From positions 1 through 64,000 of the forward strand of contig JBBRAM010000004.1 in assembly GCA_038206765.1 (NCBI GenBank): a stretch of 64,000 nt of DNA. The letters are read 5' to 3'. Below, piece by piece: positions 50,173 through 58,955 of this stretch (position 1 is its first letter; every line of letters starts with the position of its first letter). The stretch comes from UKL13-2 sp038206765 (GTDB lineage Bacteria; Pseudomonadota; Gammaproteobacteria; Burkholderiales; Usitatibacteraceae). A model generated the notes under the pieces. It saw only the letters and a list, made by a program, of their open reading frames with translations. It was not told the origin of the DNA and ran no database searches. The position numbers and the translations under genes were made by a program.

Positions 50173-53118
50173 ATGACTGAACTGTCAACCAAGTCGGAAA
50201 AAATATTAGCGTTGCAACCGCAAACTATCAGCAACGAGGTATTTCTCGAAAAATACGCGAAGGGCGACGAGTGTAGCCTCTCTAGCCTTCACCAGCGTGT
50301 GGCATCTGCGTTAGCGGAAGCTGAATTGCCGGAGCGCCGTGCGCATTGGGCGCAGAAGTTTTTACACGCCTTGCAAAGCGGATTCATACCGGCTGGGCGT
50401 ATTCAATCGGCGGCGGGCACAACGCTTTCAGCAACGCTCATCAATTGCTTTGTGCAGCCTGTAGGCGATTCCATCACGCAGATTGACGATGGGCATCCTG
50501 GTATTTACACAGCACTTGCAGAAGCGGCGGAGACCATGCGACGTGGCGGCGGCGTGGGTTATGATTTTTCACGCATACGCCCGCGCGGCGCTGCGGTGGG
50601 TAGCACGCAATCGCTTGCGTCCGGGCCTGTCTCGTACATGCGCGTGTTTGATCGTTCGTGCGAGACGGTTGAATCAGCTGGCGCACGCCGGGGTGCGCAA
50701 ATGGGCGTGTTACGTTGCGATCACCCCGATATCGAGGAATTTATTCACGCGAAAGACACCGGTGATCTAAATAATTTTAATGTGTCGGTCGCCATCACTG
50801 ATATGTTCATGGAGGCGGTCGTTAACGATACTGTAGTTTCGTTGCTTCATTCCGCCAAACCGGGTGCAGAGCAAATTGCAGCGGGCGCATATCAACTGAA
50901 CGCGGCAGGTGGCGGGCAGTGGGTATACCGTACATTACCCGCTCGTGCGTTGTGGGAGCAAATCATGCGCGCCACTTATGACCATGCCGAGCCGGGTGTG
51001 CTTTTCCTAGATCGGATCAATCGCGATAATAATTTGTCGTATTGCGAAACTATTTCCAGCACCAATCCGTGTGCCGAGCAGCCGCTGCCACCGTACGGTT
51101 GCTGCTGTTTGGGCTCGATCAATCTTGCAAGCTTCGTACAAAATCCGTTCACTGATACAGCATGTTTCGATGAGGAAGGTTTCGCTGCTCTAGTGCGCGT
51201 GGCAATTCGCATGCTGGATAATGTTCTCGATATTACCGTTTGGCCGCTGCCGCAACAGCAGCTTGAGGCAGCCAACAAACGTCGTGTTGGCTTGGGGTTC
51301 ACAGCACTTGGCGATGCACTCATTATGCTTAATTTGCGGTACGACACTGCAGAAGCGCGTGAAACGGCGGCACATATTTCTGAAATCATGCGCGATGCGG
51401 CTTACGCTGCTTCAGTCGATTTGGCTAAGGAGCGCGGTGCTTTTCCGATGTTCAATGCCGATATGTATTTGAGCGCACCGACCTTCGCTTCGCGTCTGCC
51501 AGCCAACCTCAAAGCCGCGATTCGCGAGCATTGCATTCGGAATTCGCATCTGCTGTCGATCGCACCGACCGGCACCATTAGCCTCGCATTTGCAGACAAT
51601 GCGAGCAACGGTATTGAGCCCGCCTTCAGCTGGCGATATCTGCGCAAGAAGCGTATGCCCGATGGATCGACCAAAGAATACGCTGTAGAAGACCATGCCT
51701 GGCGGCTGTTTCATCACTTGCGTGAGTTAGCTGGCGAGAAACAAAGTCGCTCCCAGCCATTGCCGCACGCATTCGTCACTGCACTGGAAATGAGCGCACA
51801 AGCGCACGAATCGATGGTTGCAGCCGTTGCGCCATTTATCGATACCGCTATTTCAAAAACAGTAAATGTACCAGCCGATTATCCGTATGCGGCATTTCAA
51901 GATTTGTATCTTGAAGCTTGGCGTTCTGGCTTGAAGGGCTTGGCAACTTATCGTCCGAACGCAATACTGGGTTCGGTACTGAGTACGCACGACGCGGCTC
52001 CACCAGTTGATAACCGGTTCTCTGAATCGTTAAACCAACGGCTTGCCGTGACGCGTCTCACTGCACCTGTAATGGCGTCGTTGCGCTGGCCGGGCCGTCC
52101 TGAATTGCCGGGCGGCAATCCCGCTTGGACGTTTATGATTCGCCACCCGTTTGGCGAGTTCGCGCTGTTCGTAGGCGAGCTTGCGAATGATGCGAATGGT
52201 GCAAATGAAATAGGCGGCAAAGTGCGGCCATTTGAGGTTTGGGTAAACGGGGCTGAACAACCACGTGGCCTAGGTGCGCTGGCAAAAACGCTCTCGATGG
52301 ATATGCGCGCGAATGACGCAGCGTGGTTACAACTCAAACTTGATGCGCTGGCAACAGTCGCTGAAGAGCGTGAATTTGAAATGCCGATACCGCCTCATGG
52401 TCAAATGCGCTTATTCCCCGGCGTCGTCGCAGCGACAGCAGCAGTTATTCGTTGGCGTTGCGAAATGTTGAAGGCATTACCCGAACTCGGTTCAAAGGAC
52501 CCAACCCCCGTTCTGGATGCGATGTTTAGTCGAGATGAACCGGGGACGGGGCCATCCGGTACGCTAGCGTGGACGGTTGATATCGACAACCCTGTCGCGG
52601 GTGAGCAATTCTCGTTGACATTGAAAGAGGTGACTTTGCCCGATGGCGAAGGTGGCAGCACTACGCGACCCTGTGCGCTTGGGTTATCCGGAAATTATCC
52701 CCGCGCGCTTGATGGGCTAGCGCGGATACTCTCACTCGATATGCGGGTGATTGATCCCGCATGGATCGGCATGAAACTGCGCAAACTGCTTAATTATGCG
52801 GAACCGCTTGGGCAATTCATGGCATTCGTGCCCGGACTTGCACACAACGAACGGCGGCAACGCGTATGGCCTTCTACCGTGGCTTACATGGCGCAGCTCA
52901 TCATTCATCGTTACGCCATGCTTGGCATTTTGGATGAAGCTGGAATTCCGGTGCGTGATATGGGCGTACTCCAAGCCGCACTTGACACTACCAGCGATGT
53001 CAGTGGTTTGCGAGCGCAGGCGGGCCAGCAGTGCCCAGATTGCGGCAATCTCACCATGATTCTTCGCGATGGTTGTGATTTTTGTACGGCTTGCGGATAT
53101 GTAGGGCAGTGCGGATGA
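50173..53118 (+). CDS. nrdJ: Class II (adenosylcobalamin-dependent) ribonucleotide reductase NrdJ
   Basis: NrdJ makes deoxynucleotides with a B12 radical and needs no oxygen. The 981-residue protein has the large-subunit pattern: INCFVQPVGDSITQIDDG with C92, MRRGGGVGYDFSRIRPRGAA near 119, and the catalytic region STNPCAEQPL with C300, followed by YGCCCLGSINLASF. The C-terminal third holds two related domains (RNR/TSCPD type) near residues 640-730 and 800-890, sharing SMDMRANDAAWLQLKL versus SLDMRVIDPAWIGMKL. A zinc ribbon closes the chain (CPDCGN...CDFCTACGY). It follows the NMO gene by 34 bases under the same FNR box. No B12-pathway gene is nearby. Confidence 0.93.
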   Translation: MTELSTKSEKILALQPQTISNEVFLEKYAKGDECSLSSLHQRVASALAEAELPERRAHWAQKFLHALQSGFIPAGRIQSAAGTTLSATLINCFVQPVGDSITQIDDGHPGIYTALAEAAETMRRGGGVGYDFSRIRPRGAAVGSTQSLASGPVSYMRVFDRSCETVESAGARRGAQMGVLRCDHPDIEEFIHAKDTGDLNNFNVSVAITDMFMEAVVNDTVVSLLHSAKPGAEQIAAGAYQLNAAGGGQWVYRTLPARALWEQIMRATYDHAEPGVLFLDRINRDNNLSYCETISSTNPCAEQPLPPYGCCCLGSINLASFVQNPFTDTACFDEEGFAALVRVAIRMLDNVLDITVWPLPQQQLEAANKRRVGLGFTALGDALIMLNLRYDTAEARETAAHISEIMRDAAYAASVDLAKERGAFPMFNADMYLSAPTFASRLPANLKAAIREHCIRNSHLLSIAPTGTISLAFADNASNGIEPAFSWRYLRKKRMPDGSTKEYAVEDHAWRLFHHLRELAGEKQSRSQPLPHAFVTALEMSAQAHESMVAAVAPFIDTAISKTVNVPADYPYAAFQDLYLEAWRSGLKGLATYRPNAILGSVLSTHDAAPPVDNRFSESLNQRLAVTRLTAPVMASLRWPGRPELPGGNPAWTFMIRHPFGEFALFVGELANDANGANEIGGKVRPFEVWVNGAEQPRGLGALAKTLSMDMRANDAAWLQLKLDALATVAEEREFEMPIPPHGQMRLFPGVVAATAAVIRWRCEMLKALPELGSKDPTPVLDAMFSRDEPGTGPSGTLAWTVDIDNPVAGEQFSLTLKEVTLPDGEGGSTTRPCALGLSGNYPRALDGLARILSLDMRVIDPAWIGMKLRKLLNYAEPLGQFMAFVPGLAHNERRQRVWPSTVAYMAQLIIHRYAMLGILDEAGIPVRDMGVLQAALDTTSDVSGLRAQAGQQCPDCGNLTMILRDGCDFCTACGYVGQCG

Positions 53119-53170
53119 AGCGGATGAGACTGATTGCGATTGAGTTTTTCGCGAGCGCTATGAATCGGGT

Positions 53171-53184
53171 TTGATAAATGTCAA
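53171..53184. promoter_or_regulatory. FNR-type box upstream of uspA (first copy)
   Basis: TTGATAAATGTCAA differs from the consensus by one base (GTCAA for ATCAA). Its centre is 86 bases before the ATG. TAAACT at 53206-53211 is a plausible -10 for activation at -41.5. Confidence 0.75.
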
Positions 53185-53263
53185 AACGAATTAGCAGCCA
53201 CCCGATAAACTTTTATCGCACAACAACCCCAACAACCCGCTCACGCACAACTTAGGAGGCAAT

Positions 53264-53707
53264 ATGTTCAAGCATATTTTGGTCGCAACCGACGGTTCAA
53301 AACTGGCAGACAAAGCTGTTAAAACCGCCATTGCCATGGCAAAAAGTGGCGGCGCTAAAGTGACCGCTTTTTATGCAGCAGCTGAGTACAAGACACCATA
53401 TTATCCGGAAGGTGCTTTCTATGATTGGCCACCCATTGCAGAATACAAAAAGAGTGTCGGGAAATCTTCTGAAAAATTACTCGCTAAAGTAACAATGCTT
53501 GCCGCAGAAGCTAAAGTGGCTACGGATGTTGCGTATGCATTCAGCGACTACCCACATGAGGCCATTATCAATCAAGCGCGCAAAGTAAAAGCTGATTTGA
53601 TCGTAATGGCGTCCCACGGCAGGCGCGGAGTTTCGGCACTATTTCTTGGAAGCGAAACGCAAAAAGTTTTGGCGCAGTCTAAAATTCCGGTGCTGGTCGT
53701 TCGCTAA
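53264..53707 (+). CDS. Universal stress protein UspA family
   Basis: The 147-residue single-domain Usp has the family start FKHILVATDGSKLADKAVKT and the ATP-binding signature near the C-terminus, VMASHGRRGVSALFLGSETQ, followed by VPVLVV-type strand KIPVLVVR. A strong AGGAGG site precedes it. The FNR-type box upstream suggests induction at low oxygen. Its stop overlaps the stop of the convergent histidine kinase gene by four bases. Confidence 0.93.
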   Translation: MFKHILVATDGSKLADKAVKTAIAMAKSGGAKVTAFYAAAEYKTPYYPEGAFYDWPPIAEYKKSVGKSSEKLLAKVTMLAAEAKVATDVAYAFSDYPHEAIINQARKVKADLIVMASHGRRGVSALFLGSETQKVLAQSKIPVLVVR

Positions 53708-54792
53708 GGTGCAGTGGTTGCGATCGTGACTGGCACGGTAATGTCGACTGTTGTGCCTTGATTGGGCTCGCTTGCAATATTGAAGATGCCACCCATCGCC
53801 CATGCACGTTCACGCATGCCGATCAAGCCAAATGAATCGGACTTCTTGGCGTCAGAAACAACAAGCCCTTTGCCGTTATCGGCGATCTGCAACGACAAAA
53901 AATTGCCGGAAACGCCAATCTTAATTTCTACTTTCGTTGCATCTGCATGCTTAACCACGTTGTTGAGTGACTCTTGCACCATGCGAAATAGTGGTGACGC
54001 AATTCGATCTGGCAGCGGCAAATCGTCGGGAGTCGCTTCGATGAAGCAGGCAATCTTATGCCGTTGTGAAAATTCTTCAGCCAACATTTGCAATGCTGGA
54101 ACGAGCCCCAAGTCATCGAGTGGACGAGGGCGTAAATCGGATGATAGCCGCCGTACAGATAAAATTGCACTCAGTAATAGACTGTCAATTTCCTCCGCAT
54201 TTTTTGCTAATTTTGGCGAGTCAGAAGGCAACGCGTTTTTAAGCAACGTAAGATCGATACGGATGGCACCAAGCGTTTGTCCGAGATCGTCATGTAGCTC
54301 ACGTGCGATGCGTTTGCGCTCTTCTTCACGGATTGTTTGCAGCCCTTCGTATAGGTTTCGCAGATATTCGCGCGATGTTTCCAAATCGCGTTGCGCTTGT
54401 TTGCGATCCGTGATGTCGCGCAGGATAACGGTGTAAAACGGTTTGCCGTCCTCCATTAAATGCGAAATTGATGCATCAATCGGAAATTCCTCACCGTTCG
54501 CGCGCTGCCCGACTACGTTAGCTTCGCCCCCCATACGGCGCACGCTGCTGCCGGTTTTGCCGAAGCGATCAATGTGATGCTGATGAGCACTGTGAAAGCG
54601 AAGCGGGATTAACATCTCGATTTTTTGCCCCATCATACTTTCACGCGAATAGCCAAATAGATTTTCAGCAGCACGATTGACCAGTGTAATTGTTTGCTCG
54701 GCGTCGAGTATCAAAATTGCGTCGGTCGTGGTCTCAACCATCGCCGCTAAACGGCGCTCACTTTTTTGCAGATTTTCTGTATTATTTGGCAT
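53704..54792 (-). CDS. Cytosolic PAS-domain histidine kinase, NarX/DegS type
   Basis: The 362-residue kinase has no membrane segment. Residues 10-130 are a PAS domain (MVETTTDAILILDAEQTITL, then FGYSRESMMGQKIEMLIP), without clear heme or flavin ligands. Residues 150-225 are HisKA_3 with the phosphorylated H167 in ARELHDDLGQTLGAIRIDLT. The HATPase domain follows (QESLNNVVKHADATKVEI, DNGKGL, FGLIGMRERAWAMGG). Its probable partner is the LuxR-type response regulator at 57545-58195; the signal is unknown. It converges with uspA and runs parallel to the second uspA. Confidence 0.92.
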   Translation of the reverse strand: MPNNTENLQKSERRLAAMVETTTDAILILDAEQTITLVNRAAENLFGYSRESMMGQKIEMLIPLRFHSAHQHHIDRFGKTGSSVRRMGGEANVVGQRANGEEFPIDASISHLMEDGKPFYTVILRDITDRKQAQRDLETSREYLRNLYEGLQTIREEERKRIARELHDDLGQTLGAIRIDLTLLKNALPSDSPKLAKNAEEIDSLLLSAILSVRRLSSDLRPRPLDDLGLVPALQMLAEEFSQRHKIACFIEATPDDLPLPDRIASPLFRMVQESLNNVVKHADATKVEIKIGVSGNFLSLQIADNGKGLVVSDAKKSDSFGLIGMRERAWAMGGIFNIASEPNQGTTVDITVPVTIATTAP

Positions 54793-54867
54793 CGTTGCAG
54801 TTTAGTGAGCTTGTTGGTGCCGTGCAAGCCAAACGGTGAATAGATTGCATTTAAGCCATGGCAGGCG

Positions 54868-55311
54868 CTAGTGCTCGTTGGCGTGAATGACCACTACCGG
54901 GGTTTTTGCCGACTGCAACAGCTTCATTGTGGTTGAACCAAGAACAGCACCGCGAAACGCGCCGAGGCCACGTGCGCCGACGTAAATAAAATCCGCTTCA
55001 TGCGTTTTTGCATAGTCATTGATGGCGTAGGCCACTTCACCCACGAAGTGTTCACTCCGGTATTTAATACTCCATTTGTCAAGCAAAATTCTGCTGCTCA
55101 TCATCGCTTGCTCGGCGTCTTCCTGAATAATGCGTTCAATGGTTTCACCATCTACAACCACATGCATTCCGTACAAGCGCGGAATCGGCGCGGAAATATG
55201 GAGTAGATGAATTTCGACTGCTTCAATGAACATCGCGCGATGTTTTATCAGCGCTCGGGTCGCCGCTAGGGATGGCTCGGATCCGTCAACGGCGAGGATG
55301 ATTTTAATCAT
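54868..55311 (-). CDS. Universal stress protein UspA family (second copy)
   Basis: The ATG at 55311 with a GAGGGA site fits the family start MIKIILAVDGSEPSLAATRA (147 residues). The C-terminal nucleotide motif is present (YVGARGLGAFRGAVLGSTTM) and ends in VVVIHANEH. It differs clearly from the first copy and carries an unusually acidic middle. An imperfect FNR-type box is centred 92 bases upstream. Confidence 0.9.
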   Translation of the reverse strand: MIKIILAVDGSEPSLAATRALIKHRAMFIEAVEIHLLHISAPIPRLYGMHVVVDGETIERIIQEDAEQAMMSSRILLDKWSIKYRSEHFVGEVAYAINDYAKTHEADFIYVGARGLGAFRGAVLGSTTMKLLQSAKTPVVVIHANEH

Positions 55312-55396
55312 TTTAAATTCCCTCATCAAAAAATAATTGGCGCTGCCTGCGTTCAGTCAGTCGCACCCATCGTCTGCGCAATTGGACTATCAGGTG

Positions 55397-55410
55397 TTGA
55401 TAAACCACAA
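55397..55410 (-). promoter_or_regulatory. Imperfect FNR-type box upstream of the second uspA
   Basis: On the minus strand the site reads TTGTGGTTTATCAA: one perfect ATCAA half and a TTGTG half. Its spacing from the ATG (92 bases) matches the other boxes in this window (83-89 bases at nirK, the first uspA and the response regulator). Confidence 0.5.
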
Positions 55411-55474
55411 AGTATCAGCAGAATTTTGCGCACCGGGATGCCGGTCTTCAACCAATGAAGCAAATAGGGATAAG

Positions 55475-55528
55475 GTAAACACAAACGCAAACGCAAACAC
55501 AAACACAAACACAAACACAAACACAAAC
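55475..55528 (+). repeat. Hexanucleotide tandem repeat, nine units of RYAAAC
   Basis: GTAAAC, ACAAAC, two GCAAAC and five ACAAAC units lie head to tail. The repeat is in the non-coding gap upstream of the second uspA gene. Confidence 0.9.
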
Positions 55529-55943
55529 GTATGCGCTGTTGCTTGAAACCATGACGACGTAGTGGCATTCACCGCACGACGAATATTGGATGTGTTTGAA
55601 CGCTAAAATTTTATCGCGCTTTGAGCCCGGTAATATATTAGAGATGCAAACTGGTGTGCAACTCATCGGTTCGAGTTTTTCAGCGCACGCAGCGCGATGC
55701 TGCCGCTCTAGTCTGGGGAAGGTGAGGCGTGGACCCTAGCTTTGCAACTGAGAAAACGCGGCGCTATTAGTTGATAAGGTCACCCACCGTGATCCGACTA
55801 TGCGTTTCTACTTTTGCGTACTTCAGGCGAAGCCCAAACGCGACTTTTAATTTATTTTAGAGGCTTAGCAGTCATATCGGCGGGATCGGTGAATAAAGCC
55901 TCGTCGCTGCAATTGAGGTGCGCATATTTATCCTATTGAGCCG
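55529..55943. other. No recognisable gene between the repeat and the Crp/Fnr gene
   Basis: About 415 bases with several stops in every frame. I see no operator or RNA gene with confidence. Confidence 0.4.
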
Positions 55944-56879
55944 TTATGCGGCATTTTTCATGACGCTGAGATCCGCCCAAATTGACTGATTGCGGTTGGG
56001 AATATGTTTCACTTGCGGGAGGAGGTTTGCGTTCGCCGCAGCTTGCTCGCTCGTTTGCTTTTTAATTAACTGTTTGCCAGCGACACATCTTGTGTGTGAC
56101 GCGGTTGGAATTCTTTGCAGCGATCGTAGGAAGGAAATATCTTTTATCTCAACCGCACGCTGCTTAATCTCAATCAGTTCTGCATCGTGCAAGGCAGACA
56201 ATGAACGGCTAACGGTTTCGAGTGTTAGGCCTAGGTAACTGCCGATTTCCTTTCGCGTCATGCGCAAGTTGAAAAACACTGGAGAGTAACCGTTTGCGGC
56301 AAATCGATCAGAAAGTGAAACAAGAAATCTTGCAACGCGCGCTTCAGCACCGAGCGTTCCGAGTAAGCCAACCACCGCATGTTCGCGCACCAATTCACGG
56401 CCCATTGCGCGATAGAGCCAATTTTGCAGCAGGACGTACTCGTGTCCCAATGACGTTAATTCGTGAAATGGCACCACGACCAGGTCGCAGTCTGTTAGCG
56501 CAACTGCTTGTGACGCGTAATGCTCGTTGTGTAAACCATCGATGCCGAGCAAATCGCCTTTCATGGGAAAGCCCAGAATTTGTTCGTTGCCAACCTCATC
56601 GACCAGCAGGGTTTTAAGAAAACCTGAATAGACGATAAATACGGAACAGAATTTTTCCCCTGTGCCGAACAACCATTGTCCGGCCTTGATGCGGCGACGC
56701 TGGAACCGCACTAACGATTTCGCATCAATATTTGGGATGCTGAGTAAGTGGCAAATTTCCGGTAGTGTGCACCAGCCGCTATCGTGACTATCTTCTAAAG
56801 CTGATCCAAGATACGCAGCAGACGCGTGCTTTGCGTATAGTGTTTTTGATGTTTCTAATTGAATCGGCATTGTAACCAT
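55944..56879 (-). CDS. Crp/Fnr-family transcription regulator with partial Fe-S ligand set
   Basis: The 311-residue protein has a cyclic-nucleotide-binding-type beta roll (about residues 50-145), a dimer helix and a winged helix whose recognition helix reads TLETVSRSLSAL, with E221, S224 and R225 at the FNR positions that read TTGAT. In E. coli FNR the cluster uses C20, C23, C29 and C122. Here C37-x5-C43 aligns with C23 and C29, but position 34 (for C20) is serine, and the C122 position is valine, with C131 three residues away. A tail of about 60 residues, not usual for FNR, follows the HTH. It probably acts on the TTGAT boxes of this window; oxygen sensing by a 4Fe-4S cluster is doubtful. 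Confidence 0.88.
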   Translation of the reverse strand: MVTMPIQLETSKTLYAKHASAAYLGSALEDSHDSGWCTLPEICHLLSIPNIDAKSLVRFQRRRIKAGQWLFGTGEKFCSVFIVYSGFLKTLLVDEVGNEQILGFPMKGDLLGIDGLHNEHYASQAVALTDCDLVVVPFHELTSLGHEYVLLQNWLYRAMGRELVREHAVVGLLGTLGAEARVARFLVSLSDRFAANGYSPVFFNLRMTRKEIGSYLGLTLETVSRSLSALHDAELIEIKQRAVEIKDISFLRSLQRIPTASHTRCVAGKQLIKKQTSEQAAANANLLPQVKHIPNRNQSIWADLSVMKNAA

Positions 56880-56928
56880 GGTCAGGCTCCTATGGGATTT
56901 AACTTCAGCGTTTCAATTCGGTGGAAAT

Positions 56929-57318
56929 CTACGCAGATAAATGGCTCGATTTCTCGAAATCACGTAGCCAGTTAGAAAATATTGTTGTTAGCTGATTAAA
57001 CTCCGTCGATTTATCAAGAAACTGGTCGGCACCAGCCATCAATGCAACGCTTCGGTATTGGCTGTTGGCAGAGTTGCTGAGTACTACGGCTTTGATTTCT
57101 GGCTGTTCGTTTTTGATTTGCTTAAGAACTGCCAGGCCGCTGCCGTCGCGTAGTTGGATATCGATTACCAACACGTCCGGTTTTAGGTCTCGGATACGGC
57201 TATATGCGTCCGCTACATCCCCGGATGACCCCGTCACGAAAATGCCATCAACACTGGTTGCTGCATCGGCAATCCGCGAACTCATCAGTGCAGAATCTTC
57301 GACTATAAAAACCTTCAT
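56929..57318 (-). CDS. Stand-alone response-regulator receiver domain
   Basis: The 129-residue protein is a lone CheY-like receiver: E7 and D8 in FIVEDSALM, phosphorylation site D53 in VLVIDIQLRDGSGL, a serine at the switch position (VVLSNSAN) and a lysine in FLDKSTEF. It has no output domain, so it may work as a phosphate sink or bind a partner protein. It lies between the Crp/Fnr gene and the LuxR-type response regulator, all on the minus strand. Confidence 0.9.
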   Translation of the reverse strand: MKVFIVEDSALMSSRIADAATSVDGIFVTGSSGDVADAYSRIRDLKPDVLVIDIQLRDGSGLAVLKQIKNEQPEIKAVVLSNSANSQYRSVALMAGADQFLDKSTEFNQLTTIFSNWLRDFEKSSHLSA

Positions 57319-57544
57319 AATCCGCTACCGCCTTCGGTCAGTTCCACACGTTGTATCTATCCCAGTGAGCGAAGTATTACGAAAAAGCCGACAAGTTCAT
57401 ATCGGCAAACGCTTAAAGTTTTTGTGGGAATGCTGAAAGGCGAGTAGGAAAATTCTTACCTTGAGGCAGGTTATAACAGCGCAGGGAGGCGCCGAGGTAG
57501 GCTTGTATCAGCAAACTTTGGCCAAAGGGCAGGCAAGTAAAAGC

Positions 57545-58195
57545 CTACATGGACCTGGTGAGCAAGTCGTGGGTCATCGCGTATTTAACAAGATCGGCAA
57601 TTGATTGGATATCAAGCTTTTGCAGAATGCGGGTTTTATGCGTGCTCACCGTCTTCACGCTCAGATGTAATTTTTCGCCAATATTCGTAATCGACACACC
57701 GTCTGCCAGAAGTTGAAAAACCTCAAACTCACGATCGGAAAGTTTCGTGTGCGGCATCTCGTTGCTATTGGGCATCATATTCAGAGCGAGTTGCTCGGCC
57801 ACTTGTGGGCTGATAAACAATCTGCCGATTGCGACTCGGCGAATTGCCTCAACCAGAAGCGTGGCAGCGCTGTCTTTGGTGATGTAGCCCGACGCACCGG
57901 CACGGATCGTCCGAACAGCATATAGCTCTTCTTCATGCATGGTGAGTACCAATACAGGTAGCTTGGGCGCATGGGTTTTGATTTGCTTTATTAAATCTAC
58001 GCCGCTCTTTCCGGGCATGGAAAGGTCGAGAAGCAATATATCAAATCCACCCTTGCGTACCCAATCCATAGTTTGAAAACTATCGGTTGCTTCGCCCACT
58101 ACTTCAAAATCTTCATGGCCTTCCAGAATGCGCTTGAGTCCATCGCGCATGATGGTGTGGTCGTCTGCTATGAGTAGGCGAATCATGCGGGGCAA
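57545..58195 (-). CDS. NarL/FixJ-family response regulator
   Basis: The 216-residue protein has a receiver domain (D11/D12 in IADDHTIMRDGL, phosphorylated D57 in LLLDLSMPGKSG, VLTMHEEE) and a LuxR-type HTH (LSDREFEVFQLLADGVSITN, then KLHLSVKTVSTHKTRILQKL). It is the likely partner of the PAS histidine kinase 2.8 kb downstream on the same strand. An FNR-type box is centred 89 bases before the ATG, so the two-component pair may be placed under FNR-type control. Confidence 0.93.
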   Translation of the reverse strand: MPRMIRLLIADDHTIMRDGLKRILEGHEDFEVVGEATDSFQTMDWVRKGGFDILLLDLSMPGKSGVDLIKQIKTHAPKLPVLVLTMHEEELYAVRTIRAGASGYITKDSAATLLVEAIRRVAIGRLFISPQVAEQLALNMMPNSNEMPHTKLSDREFEVFQLLADGVSITNIGEKLHLSVKTVSTHKTRILQKLDIQSIADLVKYAMTHDLLTRSM

Positions 58196-58277
58196 TCAAA
58201 AATAAATGGATTAAAAACTACGCAGGGTTACGTACCGATTATAGGATGAATCGTGCAAAATTTATATGTGCGGTATT

Positions 58278-58291
58278 TTGATATTTCGCAA
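58278..58291 (+). promoter_or_regulatory. FNR-type box between the response regulator and PDZ lipoprotein
   Basis: TTGATATTTCGCAA, 13 of 14 bases identical to both boxes at nirK. It lies 89 bases from the response regulator start and 95 from the lipoprotein start, so it could serve either. Confidence 0.7.
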
Positions 58292-58379
58292 TACAGGTCC
58301 AATTGGACCAGCTACGATTGTTGAAAAATAAGGTTTTGGATACTTGGGCTGATTTTAGAAAATAAATTTTAGGTGAACA

Positions 58380-58892
58380 GTGAAAAAAACCGTTAGAAAT
58401 ATTGGGCTATTTTTCCTGACGATGATTTTGGCTGCTTGCGCCAACATTGCCAGTACCCCGACCCGTGCGGGCGACTCTACTGCGGGAGCCCAGAAATTGC
58501 ATTCAAATCGAACTGCCACTGCCGCCACCGGACTGCCAACGAAAGTGGCATCGGGTGCTCAATTGATGCCCGCCTCATTGCATAGCCTTCCGCTGGGCCT
58601 CCTGTTGCGAGAAATGACTGTTGAAGAGCGAGAAAATCACATTTTGGATTACGGCGTCGTCGTGTTGGTTGCTGTGGGGGTGTCTGCAATCGCCGGTGTT
58701 CGCGAGGACGACCTTATCCTCAGAGTTAATCAAGTACAGGTTAAAGCGGTGGACCAATTTTGGATGCTCATGGACGCTGAAAATTGGCAGGCTGCGTTGA
58801 TTATCCGGCGCGGGAATAAGCAGCTTGTCATAAATATTGGCGATCTTGATCGTCATAGCGAGGGCGGGGCTATCGGTTCAGCGGTGCGTTAG
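58380..58892 (+). CDS. PDZ-domain lipoprotein
   Basis: The GTG-started, 170-residue precursor has a lipobox (MILAAC, cysteine 20). After a Ser/Thr/Ala-rich linker, residues about 70-160 form one PDZ-like domain: GLLLREMTVEERENHILDYG, VVVLVAVGVSAIAGVREDDL with ILRVNQVQVKAVDQFWML, resembling the second PDZ of DegP/MucD proteases. No protease domain is present. It may tether or sense misfolded proteins at the membrane. An AGGTGA site precedes the GTG, and an FNR-type box lies 95 bases upstream. Confidence 0.8.
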   Translation: MKKTVRNIGLFFLTMILAACANIASTPTRAGDSTAGAQKLHSNRTATAATGLPTKVASGAQLMPASLHSLPLGLLLREMTVEERENHILDYGVVVLVAVGVSAIAGVREDDLILRVNQVQVKAVDQFWMLMDAENWQAALIIRRGNKQLVINIGDLDRHSEGGAIGSAVR

Positions 58893-58955
58893 CTGGGCTT
58901 ACTATTCCCAAATACGCTTTCAATCCGATTCCGATGCCCGAATTATCTATAGTCG

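Noticed and set aside
55475..55528. CRISPR array
   Set aside because: The repeat is a contiguous hexanucleotide with no spacers; no cas genes are present.
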